Assembly: GCA_960531495.1 (NCBI GenBank)
Contig: OY482851.1
Span: 23,845,033-23,909,032 of the forward strand
Length of the DNA stretch: 64,000 nucleotides
Direction: 5' to 3'
From: Zeus faber
Taxonomy: Eukaryota; Chordata; Actinopteri; Zeiformes; Zeidae
In this document: in pieces, positions 35,401 to 46,663 of the stretch
How the letters are laid out: each line of letters begins with the position of its first letter
Position numbering within the stretch: position 1 is the first letter of the stretch
The notes under the pieces: model-generated
What the model was told of the DNA's origin: nothing
What the model saw: the letters and a program-made list of their open reading frames with translations, nothing else
The model's database searches: none
Program-made: the position numbers and the translations under genes

Positions 35401-36496
35401 CAGGTTTTGTTATTTTTTTTGTCCGAAAGCCTTAAAAGGTAAATATTATACCTGACATCTCTCACGTGCTGTCATTCTGGTAAATAGGGCGGATATGGAC
35501 CAGTCAGAAGTCAGATGGATGCTTTTTTTTTTTGTTATTTATTATTATTTTTATGTGCACGCGCGCTGCATGCAAGATGTCTCCTGTAGGTCATGTGGAT
35601 CATCGAACAGGGTTCTTTTTCCACCATTAATCCATTAGTGTCAATTTACTTTTGCATTCATGTGACGTACGTGAGGCAATGAGAAAATAAGATAATTCCT
35701 ACATGTCGATGCGAGGGTGGTTGCCAGCAGTTGGAACTCGTGGGAAATTAAGTCTTTATTTTGAGGCTGTGGATAGACATTCTAGCCTGAAAAAAAAAAT
35801 CTTTGGAAGGCTTAATAAAATTGCTTCAATGCGTTAAACATACTTTTTGATTGTTTTCTCAACTAATTGAGAGGTGTAAACTGTAAGTTAAGCAAAAGTA
35901 AAATATAATGGTTTGACAAATTAAAGCAAGTTGTAAATTAAATCTAGGGTCCAATCTTGTCCATTTTATTGTGTGTAGCTTTTTGGCATAGTCATTGATC
36001 TTTTCAAAAGATAGACATTTCTGTGTCTCGGTACAAGTGCATTGATATTAAAAGACACTTTTAGAACATCATTCCAAGACAAAGTTGGACCTGAAACCGA
36101 CTAAATGACTAAATGGTTCAGCTTCAGACTAAATCTAAAATCTCATTGACCGAAGCAATTGATTATGATTCACACACCGATATCACAAAGCGTGTGTACT
36201 ACTAGACCAAGCCCATGTAGTTTATTATGGTCCTTGTTTGAAGCCTGTGTGCTTTGGCGACGCGGACAGTGACGGAGCGCTGGGCTTCTGCTGTTTTTGT
36301 GGTCCGGAGACAAAGACCGCTGTCATGGGTCCGGAGCTGAATTATTGAGGAACATGATGAGAGAGCTGGTGCTGCTTTCCCCCCGAGCCGGAAGTGCCAA
36401 AAAGCCATTCTTCATACGAGGGGCCGAAGCCCTGCACCACGAGTCTGGAAGGAGGGAAGCAGGTGTGATGGCAGGACGCTGGTGTTGACGGGCCTC
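35401..36496. other. Unique sequence, nothing recognised
   Basis: AT-rich to about 36180, then GC-richer (36230-36490). A 36280-36440 stretch is open in both strands but shows no domain. Confidence 0.5.
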
Positions 36497-36509
36497 TCCC
36501 TCCCTCTCC

Positions 36510-36541
<32 letters not shown>

Positions 36542-36546
36542 TTCTT
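36497..36546. repeat. (CT)n-rich tract
   Basis: CTCCCTCTCTCT-type repeat of about 50 bp. Confidence 0.92.
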
Positions 36547-37660
36547 CCCCCTGCTGCCCACTTGTTAATGAGCGAGTGCTGGGAAGCCGGTCCTCTGGTG
36601 TACGCCGTTATAAAGCACTCAAAGCCTCCAGCATGGCAGCCACGCTCACTCCTTGGCCCCGGGGCCCTCCGCTGAGAATAAGCTACACCTCACGTTTTGT
36701 TTTCTTGCTCGGCCGACTGAGAGGATCCCATGATGGGGGCGCGGGAGAGAGAAGTGAAGAAAGTGAAGATACTTACCTAGAGTTTCCTGCTAGGAAGTGT
36801 GAGAAAATGTTTCCGAAATTTGGGATATTGTATGTATAATGCATATATAATAACGCCATTTTTTTAAATGAAAGCACATCCGAAAGCAAAAGATAATTTA
36901 TTTATATTTGTTTGCTATATTGGATTACAAGTTACTGTGCAATACTGAGAGATTTGTACATTTTTCAATTATGCCTCAAAAAGAGATATGTGGAGCTCGG
37001 ATGGCAAATATGCAATTTCGTACCACAAATTCATGATCACATCATCAAAACATTTGGTCGGACGCTGACACTGATTATGGGCATTACCTCCCCACCGGTA
37101 CCTTTCTGTGGTTTGTGCTACGACGGATGTGGAAGATCATGAACCATTTCAAGGTTATTAACTATAATATGGTGCACGTGGTTAGATTACTTTTGGATGC
37201 AGTTACTAAAACTTCCGCTACTTTGACCTTTTCACTTTCAATTCATTCATTGTTACACTCTCAGGATTACATCCATACGTTCATCTGACATCCCTATCTG
37301 CATTTATCACGTTTTGTTGTACAAACAGGCAGAAAAATGCCGGTAAGTTACCGAGACAATAAGACTGCGGACCAAGCACTCATAATATTTTGGTACCAAT
37401 TACTATTGATTTTACAATTGGTTGGCAGCAGGATGTTGTTTTATTACTGATATAGTTAATGTGCAAATCGATAGCAACACTTGCGTTTGTAGGAAGGCCG
37501 TAAAGTCCAACATGGCGGCGTTTGGACTTTTTGATCTATGCAGTTAATGACTTGGCGAAGAGGAAAATCTCACCGGAACAAGTTTTCTTTTCATAATTCA
37601 CACGGTTTCACCATTAATACCACTTATTTTGGCACCCATTTCAGCGTAGGCAAAAAGGTG
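36547..37660. other. Unique sequence with YY1-type ATGGCGGCG at 37512
   Basis: CCAACATGGCGGCG matches a YY1-type site. No gene follows: the frame stops after about 11 codons. Rest unremarkable. Confidence 0.45.
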
Positions 37661-38550
37661 AGCGCGAGGCTTAGGTTTGGAACGTTATCACGTGTTTAAG
37701 GACCGACAACGTATTTCCCAACAGCAGAGGCAACGGAAAGTCCACCGCCCGGATAATCTCAACAACAGACCATCAAATCTAAGTGCAATTACTGCCACAA
37801 GCAATAAAAAAGCCACTGCATTCCATGGCAACGGTGAGAACGGGAGTCGAGAAACGTGACGGCTGCCTCGGCCCTCCCTCGTGGTCCTCAGATTGAGTGA
37901 TGATGGCCGAGCTTGATGGAGTAAGCCATAGAGAACCGGTGCCAGTCTGGAGTACATTTATAATGTGTAATTGATAATGCAATAAAGGCCGTGAATAGGC
38001 TCAGAGTGACTCTCCCCGCGTTCGTAGTCACTTGTCACGACAGCCTTGTATCTTTTCGTGCCTGAACGGAGCTTGCTTTTTTTCGATGCGGGTTTGTTCT
38101 CCAAAAAAATGACCGCCTTGTCTCCTTATCGCCGACCACCTCCGCTTCCTATTGCGCTCCGTGGACTGTGAGACGTGGAATTGACATGTAGGTTCGGAGG
38201 CGGTTGCGCCTCCTATTGAGCTGTGATGTAGAGGCAGCGAGCGGGCCTCCCTGAATGCGTCCGTGCTACGGCGGACAGGCCTCGCCGCTGGGTTTTAGCC
38301 CCCCTGTAGGCCCGTTAGATCAAATGAACCGCTGAGCATCTCGACGCCAGCAAAGTCAGACCGGGGAGAAGGTCACGCGACCAAGTGGGATTTGAGGCTG
38401 TTGAGATGGAAGTCGATGGCGATGGGAGTTGACACTGATTAAATGCGTAGGGTTGTTGTTTTTTTTCATACGGAGCACCAAAATACGGACGTTCAAAGAG
38501 GACCGGGGGGATAAATGCAGGATGTGATGGCTAAATGGCTGAAATGGCTA
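37661..38550. other. Unique sequence, nothing recognised
   Basis: 37780-37990 (AAATCTAAGTGCAATTACTGC, GTGTAATTGATAATGCAATAA) is weakly CNE-like. No coding signal. Confidence 0.45.
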
Positions 38551-39148
38551 AAAAGGTAGCTATTGTGGGGCAGCATGCTTACCTGGGTGTGAGAGGCGTG
38601 ACTTTCCGCCGGCCTCTTCAGAGGCTACTTGCCGCTTGACAGCGTGTCTGGCTAAAGTGTCTGGGGTGGGGGCTGCTTGTAGAGCTCTAAAGTGAGATGG
38701 AGGTGCGCGCTGGTCAAATGGAAGGGTAAAGTGGTAGCTTTGGTTGTGCTCCTTCCTAATGCCCCGCGGCACCTCCACCATTAGCATTCCCCACTGCGAC
38801 TTGAGTTCATAAGACTAATGGAGTTGCTACCTGGGGACATTAATTGTGCGTGACACCACTCGGGGGCTTTTGTGCACTCACACTAATATCGTCGTGCCTG
38901 ACTGACAAAGCGCCCAAAAAGATTACAAACAAACCCCAAATAACTGCCAGTGTTGTGTTGCCGCTCGACGTCAAGGAGGTGTCTGAGCATGTGTGCATGT
39001 GTTTGTCCTCTTGAATGTGTGTGTCTGTTTGCGTGCCTTGCGGGTTGTCCTTACAGTGGGATAGCAATCGGCATTGTTGGGTGTAGTAGTGGTGCGGTAC
39101 GACCTGAAGTGCGGGTTGTTTCTCCAGAAAGATGGCGGGGATGACTTC
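38551..39148. other. Unique sequence ending in a YY1-type site
   Basis: AAAGATGGCGGGG at 39128-39140 is a close YY1 match. Minus-strand open frame here runs into the trinucleotide repeat and is an artefact. Confidence 0.45.
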
Positions 39149-39158
39149 ATCGTCGTCG

Positions 39159-39196
<38 letters not shown>

Positions 39197-39218
39197 GTCA
39201 TCATCATCATCATCATCA
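39149..39218. repeat. (ATC)n trinucleotide repeat
   Basis: CGTCGTCGTC start, then ATC units with a single CGTC interruption. Reads as poly-Asp or poly-Met on the minus strand; no coding context. Confidence 0.97.
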
Positions 39219-40319
39219 AAGGATAGCCTGCTGACAGTGTAATGGATCCCACTGATCCTCCAGCTTGCTGCCAAACATGCAAGATATCCGCCAGCCAGGG
39301 CTTATTTGAAATTAGACTTTCTATTAGAGGCCCCCAAAAAGGTACTATCCATGTTGCCAAGGAAATCTGGAGCGGAACAAAAGGGGGTTGCGGAGGAATT
39401 CTGCAACTGTTCTCGAACCCTCTCTAACTGTAACCGAAAACCACAAATTCCCACTTAAACTGCCGAAACAGCGTCTGTGAGCCATCATTGGGGTTGCAGT
39501 GGTTCAACCATCAACCTTGTAGTGGTTAAATGCATTAATAACTCCCAGTCTCAAAAAACACTTGTTCCCATTTGACTTTCTGAACTAACAGTGTCAGTCA
39601 CGGTAGTCACTCTACCTCTAATGTTTGCAACGTGTAAACACAAATATGTACCGTATTGTACTATCCAGTACAGAGACACTCCAATTGCATAAAGCCATAG
39701 AACATATCGTCGTGATTGTAAGGCTAATTCCAATTACAACAATAATAAATAAAACAATAGTCAACAATTGCTGAGAACCATGTCATTTGGAAAAGTCACT
39801 GTAAAAATACGAACGACAAATAGACTTAATATACAAAACGAGCGCTGGCAGATATGTAAGTGAACAATCCAAACAAACATTAACTACAATTTACGGAACA
39901 GTGGCCTTTGCGGAGAGTTGATAGGTAAAAAATCACATCCAATCAAATCATCTTTCCATTGTCATTGCTCGTGGTGGAAATGCGTTTAATTGATTCGATT
40001 GGGGGGTGTTCTGTTAAAGTCATTAGAGTTTTATCTCATATTACTGTGTTTTCTTTATTGATTTTAGTTTTATTTGACAACTCAACGGGCGTTCATCGGA
40101 TGGAGCAGCGGGTGCAGATCACTGCCCCCCAGGGATTTTTGGTTCAACGTGCATCCGCTTAATAATAATAACCAAAAAAAAAAAAAAAGTTTCGTCGGAG
40201 AGGAAAAGGAGCAAACGAGGCCTCTCAAAGTGCAATGTTTAGATTTAAAAGGCATAACTCGTCCCATACATTCATCCCGCGATGAGGCGTCAGGCCGTTT
40301 GCCCCCCTTCCTCGGGGGA
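39219..40319. other. Unique sequence, nothing certain
   Basis: 39235-39365 (CCAGCCAGGGCTTATTTG, AAATTAGACTTTCTATTAG) has weak regulatory texture. Poly-A at about 40173-40188. No exon. Confidence 0.45.
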
Positions 40320-41060
40320 GTTAAACCAATTTAAACTTCCCTAATAACATTTCATTCGTATTTACATCAGGGCGCCGCAACTTTGATTTGTCATTTGCGA
40401 TTCAAAGGCTCTCTTTCTTTTTCCCGTGTTCTATTCCCCACACTGTGGGCTGGGAAATCATTATCCCCCTTTGTCATAGCATGTACTAGCGCGCCACAAT
40501 AAAGCAGGAGTCATGTAATGAATGTCAAAACTATTTCCATCAGATAGAGTGAAATATGGGTTCAGAAGAGCCATTGAAAGAGATAATATGATAATGTGAT
40601 TTCTCCGATGGGCTGAACGGAAATGCCTTGTCTGGACATTTTGAAAAGCAGAATCCATTACTTATTCTTAATTCACCCTGGCATAAATTAAAGGATTTCT
40701 GCAGGCCATTAACTCATCCATTAATACCCAGGGTCAAGATTATTGAAGCCCAGGGTAAGGCAATATGGAGGGCAATTTCTTCAAGATGTCATCTAATGAT
40801 TACAGTAGGGCTCTGAATCCGCCGCCATTAATTGTAAAATTATCTCCTTCTTTCTTTTCAGACAAACAGCAGGGGAAGATAATAGTCCCACGGGTAGATA
40901 ATTCCATTGGCAAAAAAAAAAAAGAAGACAAAAATTAATTTCCATTTCAGTTGTTTCGTAATGTTTCAGGCAATTTCGGCGGCTGATTGTTTCGGGGGAT
41001 ATGAAGTGTAAGAAACAAGGGGAACTACTATTAGGTTTATGTCAGCAGAACATTGGAACC
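40320..41060. promoter_or_regulatory. Large CNE-like cluster
   Basis: About 700 bp of almost repeat-free sequence with many short AT cores in a GC-balanced context: CCCTAATAACATTTCATTC, GGAAATCATTATCC, GGCCATTAACTCATCCATTAATACC, GTCATCTAATGATTACAG, GCCGCCATTAATTGTAAAATTATC and GATAATTCCATTGG. A short A12 at 40911-40922 is the only low-complexity break. This is the most CNE-like block in the window. Confidence 0.4.
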
Positions 41061-41198
41061 CGCTGAGATATTTTTAATTTGGAGAGTGACGCCGCGGAGC
41101 TAGTCCCCGGGCGCAGAGGGGTATGCAGAGGTTTTAAAACGTGGGGCACAGGGGATCCAGGTGAGCCTGTTGCTCCAGTAACTATGGGAAACACACCA
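41061..41198. other. Unique sequence
   Basis: GC-balanced, nothing recognised. Confidence 0.5.
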
Positions 41199-41231
41199 CC
41201 CGCCCGCCCGCCCGCCCGCCCGCCCGCCCGC
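41199..41231. repeat. (CCCG)n tetranucleotide repeat
   Basis: Eight CCCG/CGCC units; fully CpG-containing, so methylation-sensitive. Confidence 0.97.
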
Positions 41232-42332
41232 GCTTATTTATTTCACAGTTCCCAGTGGCGAAACTAAATTGTCGCTTGTCGCATTTCGGGTTCATATTTC
41301 ACGGAGAGCCACGTCGTCGCCACAAAGACTCCAGTCCCTATAAAACCCAAACTGACTTGGGATCGGTGGCGGGAGGAGATGAAATTAAGGGAAATAAAAA
41401 TCATATTAAAGAATATTACAGCCTAACAGCCATTAGTCTACGGCCTCCATGTCAGCTTTTGATGGATTCCTCACTTAGTTCAATGAATGGTCTAACGACG
41501 TTGATAAAATCACCGGCAAAGCACATAGAAAGAGGCCGGGATGTCTCACCGTGCACGCCGTGGAACGCGCTCATATTAAAATGGCTCCTAAAATTTGTGT
41601 ATTTGCAGCACCTGTTATTTTTTTCCTATATGGCGGTCTCTCCACTGTAAGTAAACCCCAAAACTTTGGCTGCTCGACGGCGTTCTGAGGGGAATTAATT
41701 TTACAAGCGGGAAGTTCCTCCTTATTGCTTTTGGTGCGGCCTCGACGTCTGGCTTCCAAAGTCATTCTGACACACACATGCACAATAGATGAGCTGCATG
41801 GATGCTCGCCGGCCCTGAGTACAAAAGCCGGACCTGAATACAAAAGCCGGAAATCCTTCAGTATTTACTGACCTCGTTGCCGTTTCGTACCTCCTCCAAC
41901 TATATTTCCAGTTTGGGGAAAACACTTTCTATCACTGTCAGCTTGAACGGGGATAGAAAAGTCTCTACTCAAGGTGTAGCCGCCGTGGCTCCTCAGCTGC
42001 CGGACCACAGGAATGACTGAAATAAACAACTAGCTTTGGACTGTGTGGTACCCTAACTTTAATTTGATGGAAGAAATTAGGTTTTCCTTTTTCTGTTAGT
42101 ATTAGTATTCAGGGGTGACCAGGTTTCCTACAATACGCAGTAGCTGTTTAGACCATTGCCCGAGGAGCATTTTCTCTTTCTTTTTTGCAAAATAAACCCT
42201 TGAAATGATTTCCTTTCCTCCGCATGAATTATCTTTAAACGCTCCCACCGTCGTTGTCTTGTCTTTATGGAGACGTATTAAAATGAACATAAAGTTGGCA
42301 TATTTTCGCGGCACCCTGCAACGTGACAGTGC
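41232..42332. other. Unique sequence with a 19-bp tandem duplication
   Basis: CCTGAGTACAAAAGCCGGA and CCTGAATACAAAAGCCGGA lie side by side at 41814-41851. 41390-41480 (ATTAAAGAATATTACAGCC, CAGCCATTAGTC) is weakly CNE-like. Confidence 0.5.
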
Positions 42333-42351
42333 AAAAAAAAAAAAAAAAAAA
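42333..42351. repeat. Poly-A tract
   Basis: About 19 A followed by GAGAAAGG. Confidence 0.93.
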
Positions 42352-42364
42352 GAGAAAGGAAACC

Positions 42365-42660
42365 ATTCAATCTATTTAATTAAGACAGCTTAGCAGTGGC
42401 ACCCGGTTGCAGGGTGTTTAAGCTAATTACGGTATTAATTACAACATTAATTAAATGACATAATTGCCTTTCAAAACAACTGACTCCTGTATTCCCGGTA
42501 AGGTAAGGGTTAATTTACTGTGGAACCAGGCATGCATTATTTACATGCTCCGATGAATAATACATTTAAAAAGTGGGCTTATAAATTTACCGGCACAAAG
42601 AAAAAGCTAAGCAAACCTGATTTAAATATATGTCGCAAATGAATATTATTTGAGTTATGG
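42365..42660. promoter_or_regulatory. CNE-like block with TAATTA cluster
   Basis: TTTAATTAAG near 42376, TAATTA at 42424-42429, ATTAATTA at 42434-42441 and 42446-42453, then ATAATTGCC. Homotypic homeodomain cluster like that at 33.25 kb. Confidence 0.38.
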
Positions 42661-42914
42661 TTACGCCACGGTGGGGGTAAATCAGGTTTTTTTTTTTTCC
42701 TTTAGTATCTGTGGGACACTAAGAGGACCAAGCAATACAAAGAAAACTCCATTAGTCTGCACGCTATACAAACAAAGAGTGGAAGACGAAAGTGTTCTTC
42801 ACAAATGTATGTACAAAGATATATATGCATATATAATTTTTATAAAGAAATATTTATACATACATACAGCTTGTTTTTTATTATATTTTATATGAATTCA
42901 TATATAAAGTGCAT

Positions 42915-42918
<4 letters not shown>

Positions 42919-42976
<58 letters not shown>

Positions 42977-43035
42977 TTATACAGTCTTTATATAGTCTTT
43001 ATACAAATATATGTATATATACATATAGTCTTTTT
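42919..43035. repeat. (AT)n microsatellite and AGTCTTTATA tandem repeats
   Basis: Pure AT run 42919-42971, then three AGTCTTTATA units (about 42972-43003) and a palindromic ATATATGTATATATACATAT. A fourth AGTCTTT follows near 43027. Confidence 0.95.
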
Positions 43036-43288
43036 TCCCTGCTATTATCTTCTGATATTGTTACTTTATCGTGGTCTTACTCATGTATCTTTTGCATGGA
43101 CCACACACTGCAGAATACATTTTCCTGGGAGGTCTAGTCAATCCAGCTCCACACGGCTTTTCTCAGGTCATCCATCAGCTTCTCAGTCTGTTGAATCTGT
43201 TGAGACCGTAAAGTTAAACAACGGTGAGCGGCACTGTTTTTGTGGGTACTTGTGCATGTGTTTGGACGAGGAATTTATTAATCACGAG
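43036..43288. other. Unique sequence
   Basis: Nothing recognised. Confidence 0.5.
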
Positions 43289-43313
43289 AAAAAAAAAAAA
43301 AAAAAAAAAAAAA
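43289..43313. repeat. Poly-A tract, 25 bases
   Basis: Uninterrupted A run. No retroelement body recognised upstream, though it could be a retroposon tail. Confidence 0.95.
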
Positions 43314-43699
43314 GGTTAACCAAAACAAAAAACATAAATAAATGAATTCATTGCGTACAGAGGACGGAATGAAGGTAGGGGGGAGAGAACCGCAGAGTGC
43401 CAAACACACTTTCAATTTCCAAGGACCAGACATATGAAGGAGGGGAGAAAAAAAAAAATTACATCTCAGTCTGACGAGTGACTAATCAAGGCAAGCGAAC
43501 GGTGCAGCAATAAATTACTCCACTGTGAAATAAACCACACAAACAGACTGATGATAATAAATGTAAATTATTTCTGGGAAGAGATTTTCCTGGTACATGA
43601 GTAATACGAACCATCAGGAAGGAGTCTTCCTTAACATTAATTACAGAAAATGACAAGTGAGCTGACAAGTAGGAAGGCTCATTATCTGAAAACATATTC
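43314..43699. other. Unique sequence, nothing recognised
   Basis: A-rich run at about 43449-43458. No coding signal. Confidence 0.5.
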
Positions 43700-44180
43700 A
43701 CAACTTCGCAATTTGCGCAAGATGGACTCCAGCTAAATTAATCTCCTTTCTTTGCATGAGCCCCTTCTAATTTTCATGTTATTAACAGGTTTGCAGTATC
43801 ACTCAATGCTTGTCACCCTAATCAGGTTTTTCGGCGTGTTCGGGAAAGCATGGTGTCATTTGAAAAGGATCAGGCCTCATAATGTGCTCTCCATCACGTG
43901 TCTGGATCTACAAGGTTGCTTTTAATAAGGTTCCTTAATCATCACTTCTTCTTTTTTTTTTTTTTTTTTTTTTCAACTTTTGGCCCGGTTGGCTATTATC
44001 ACTCTTTTTATGGACAAGGACCATTCCATTAAAAGAAGGGACGGCTTATCTGGGGGAAGAAGAAAAAAAAAAATCATATTGTAATTGAAATTTCATTAAA
44101 CCATTGGTAATTATGTGTAAGAGGCACACATATGGTTTTTCTTATGATCTTAGGTGATTTCGATTATACGTTTGAATGAC
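43700..44180. promoter_or_regulatory. CNE-like block interrupted by poly-T
   Basis: CTAAATTAATCTCC, TTTCATGTTATTAACAGG, CCCTAATCAGG and TTTCATTAAACCATTGGTAATTATG flank a T22 run at 43952-43973. Confidence 0.3.
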
Positions 44181-44194
44181 ATTCCTCCGTAAAT

Positions 44195-44211
44195 CCCCCC
44201 CCCCCCCCCCC
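44195..44211. repeat. Poly-C tract, 17 bases
   Basis: Uninterrupted C run followed by A8. Confidence 0.96.
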
Positions 44212-44566
44212 AAAAAAAACAGGAAGCCGACTCCTTTTTTTTGCGGTGTAAATTTTGGGGTGTGATCCATTGAGAATACAGTTGAAGCAGCTAAATTTTT
44301 TTTTGCTAATGTATAATTATCTTATTTATTAATATATTATTATTTTAATTATCTTCTTACAGCTACAGATCGACGTGTTCATATTCAGTTATGCCGCGCT
44401 CAATACTGTCGATACCGGCTCAAGTCGCCAGATGGAATTTCAACTCTTTTTTTTTTCATTTTCAAGGACTTCAATAAGTAATTAAAAATGAAAATATAGT
44501 CAATTTTCAATGTGATCTTTACTAATTAAAATAAAACACAATATTCCCTTCCATCTGCTATTCATG
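44212..44566. other. Unique AT-rich sequence
   Basis: Nothing recognised before the transposon cluster. Confidence 0.5.
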
Positions 44567-44965
44567 CAGTGGTGGGAAAAGTAGTGGAAAGCTGCACTTG
44601 AGTAAAAGTAGAAATATCTTACTAAAAAACTACTCTGGTAAAAGTGAATGTCACTCATTAGAATACTACTTGAGTAAAAGACTTAAAGTAGCTCATATTA
44701 AAGGTACTTAAGTATCAAAAGTCATGATATGGTATTAAATGTACTTAAGTATCAAAAGTCATGATATGGTATTAAATGTACTTAAGTATCAAAAGTCATG
44801 ATATGGTATTAAATGTACTTAAGTATCAAAAGTCATGATATGGTATTAAATGTACTTAAGTATCAAAAGTCATGATATGGTATTAAATGTACTTAAGTAT
44901 CAAAAGTCATGATATGGTATTAAATGTACTTTAGTATCAAAAATAAAAGTAAATGTAAATTCTTT
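44567..44965 (+). mobile_element. Non-autonomous repeat of the ACTTGAGTAAAAGTA type
   Basis: Begins CAGTGGTGGGAAAAGTAG and contains CACTTGAGTAAAAGTAG and ACTTGAGTAAAAGAC motifs that I recall from an abundant percomorph fish repeat. No transposase. The internal part has expanded into a 37-bp tandem array. The 3' end is uncertain; it stops being repeat-like near 44965. Confidence 0.6.
44704..44941. repeat. 37-bp tandem repeat, about 6.4 copies
   Basis: Units start at 44704, 44741, 44778, 44815, 44852, 44889 and 44926 (partial), each GTACTTAAGTATCAAAAGTC followed by ATGATATGGTATTAAAT. The copies are essentially identical, so the expansion is recent. There are no spacers, so it is not a CRISPR array. 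Confidence 0.98.
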
Positions 44966-45255
44966 TTTATGCTTAGATTTTATTCTGGTTCCAAATGTTT
45001 CCGTATTTTTCGGTAAGCGTAAGAGGCGCTTCCCTGGGGAAGACGCATCTTTCACTCCAACATGAGGAAACATTTGTTGTACTGTAAACATGTTGGGTGT
45101 TGGTCTCCATGAGTCATAGCAGGTGCAGGTGGAGCAGAATCGCCGCTGGAGGAGGCCTGTCGTTGTGGTCGGGGCTCTCCAACATGCCGCTCTAGTTGTG
45201 TCTCTGTCGGACCTGCCTGTGCTTGGTCGGTAGCAATGCCGTCCAAATGAAAGTG
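44966..45255. other. Sequence between two mobile elements, origin unclear
   Basis: Open in a minus-strand frame of about 150 codons that also crosses the 37-bp repeat, so it is unlikely to be a gene. It may belong to a larger non-autonomous transposon. Confidence 0.4.
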
Positions 45256-45396
45256 ACCACGGGCAGTGTTGCCAGGTCTCCGCGACAAACTCAGTCATCC
45301 CCCAACCCCAAAAAAAACCCCAAAAACCTGCTTCAACACTTAAAAAGTAGCCCATTTCCGCTGGAAAACCGCTGACCTGGCAACCCTGAACCCGGG
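45256..45396. mobile_element. hAT-type MITE with inverted repeats and degenerate 8-bp TSD
   Basis: Left end CAGTGTTGCCAGGT (45264-45277) and right end ACCTGGCAACCCTG (45375-45388) are terminal inverted repeats matching at 13 of 14 positions. Flanks ACCACGGG (45256-45263) and AACCCGGG (45389-45396) agree at 6 of 8 positions, as expected of an aged hAT target-site duplication. Element length 125 bp; no coding capacity. Confidence 0.75.
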
Positions 45397-45859
45397 CTCG
45401 TGTTCTCAGATTATCAAGCCTTTTTTTTTAACGCCAATTGTCTGTGGATTTTTGACAAGATTCCGTGTCCATAAAAATGCCCGTGGTGGAATAAGGTGGC
45501 CTCCATATCTGCGTTTAGATTTTGTCCAAATCCTCAGGAGTCTGGACAGCAGCCACAGTTAGCATCTGTAATATTATTATTATTATTTTGCATTATAGTA
45601 CAGCACTGTAGGGGTCTCAATATTGAGAAATTCCTCCATGCATTCTGCAGAACTTAACTCACGAATCCGTCCACAAATCCATCATCCTAACATTCCAATT
45701 CTCCTCGCTATTCATACAACACCATCTGCATCAACCTGCATGGGGCGCCGGCAATAACAATTGTAAGTGATGTTGTGAGTTTTGTCTTGCTTGAATTAAT
45801 AAATCACAGAAAAATATGAGATATATGCATGCCTAAAATGTAATCTGCAAATTTGCTGT
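45397..45859. other. Unique sequence, nothing recognised
   Basis: Short TATTATTATTATT patch near 45573. No coding signal. Confidence 0.5.
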
Positions 45860-46120
45860 ATCGCAAGCCCAGTTTAATTCGCAGGTAGCCTCATGATAGC
45901 TGAAGCAGAAATGCAATATGTCATGCAAAATTAGTTCAGAGAGAATAAGTTTTGGGGGGAAGCAGAATGTTATGAGGGAGTGGGTAATGGCAGAGGCAGC
46001 TTTATCTGCACTGCTCTCTCACACACTCTCTAATTACATTTCACAGATTGTACTACAATAGCTGCTGGTAACCTTTAGTGGCTGGGCTTTTCAATAATGC
46101 AAAGTACACATTCTCATATC
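45860..46120. promoter_or_regulatory. CNE-like block
   Basis: CCCAGTTTAATTCGC, CAATATGTCATGCAAAATTAG, GCTTTATCTGC and CTCTAATTACATTTCAC in repeat-free sequence. Confidence 0.33.
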
Positions 46121-46663
46121 TATTATTTTTTTTCCAACTGTGCTCCCCATTTATTAATTTGCCGAACACAATAAAACAAAGACGAGACATAATGCGCTCC
46201 CGTGCTCAAAAGCCTCCCAACAAGATAAAAAAAATACAAAGCCGTTTCCCTCCGTTGCAAAGAAAAAGGTTTTGCATGCACAGCGACAGCATTATGTCTC
46301 CTGTTTCCTATTTCCTCACCGGGAAGCTCATTTGGCTCCTAACTGTTTGGAATCTGCATCGGAGGAGATAGACTTTGGCTTCTGAAATGATTATTTTCTA
46401 TCTGCTCGCTCTGCATCCTCATCGACAACAGCAGCACACAGCCCTCAGGACGCACACATCACCGATCAGAAACATTTGTTAAAATAATGGTAAAGAGGTC
46501 TCATTTCCTATAGTAATAATCTGATGTGCCAACTAAGTAACAAGAATAATTCTGCACTTTTTGCAAATCCTGGATTTATTATATAAATCTGCATTGTTGT
46601 CCTGAGTTCCTTTCCTGTTCTATGTTGCATTTGTGTTTGCATTTTGTCTGCTTCTCCACAATC
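46121..46663. other. Unique sequence, nothing recognised
   Basis: AT-rich; no exon or RNA found. Confidence 0.5.

Noticed and set aside
38840..39274. Poly-Asp open frame on the minus strand
   Set aside because: Caused by the ATC trinucleotide repeat; no domain on either side and no splice context.
40463..40485. Resemblance to miR-204/211
   Set aside because: Only CCCTTTGTCAT matches; the 3' half differs and no hairpin partner is visible.
44704..44941. Possible CRISPR array
   Set aside because: Repeats of 37 bp are contiguous without spacers and sit in a eukaryotic transposon.
44900..45355. 151-codon minus-strand frame as a transposase remnant
   Set aside because: It runs across the 37-bp tandem repeat, unrelated sequence and the MITE; I could not see catalytic motifs of any transposase.
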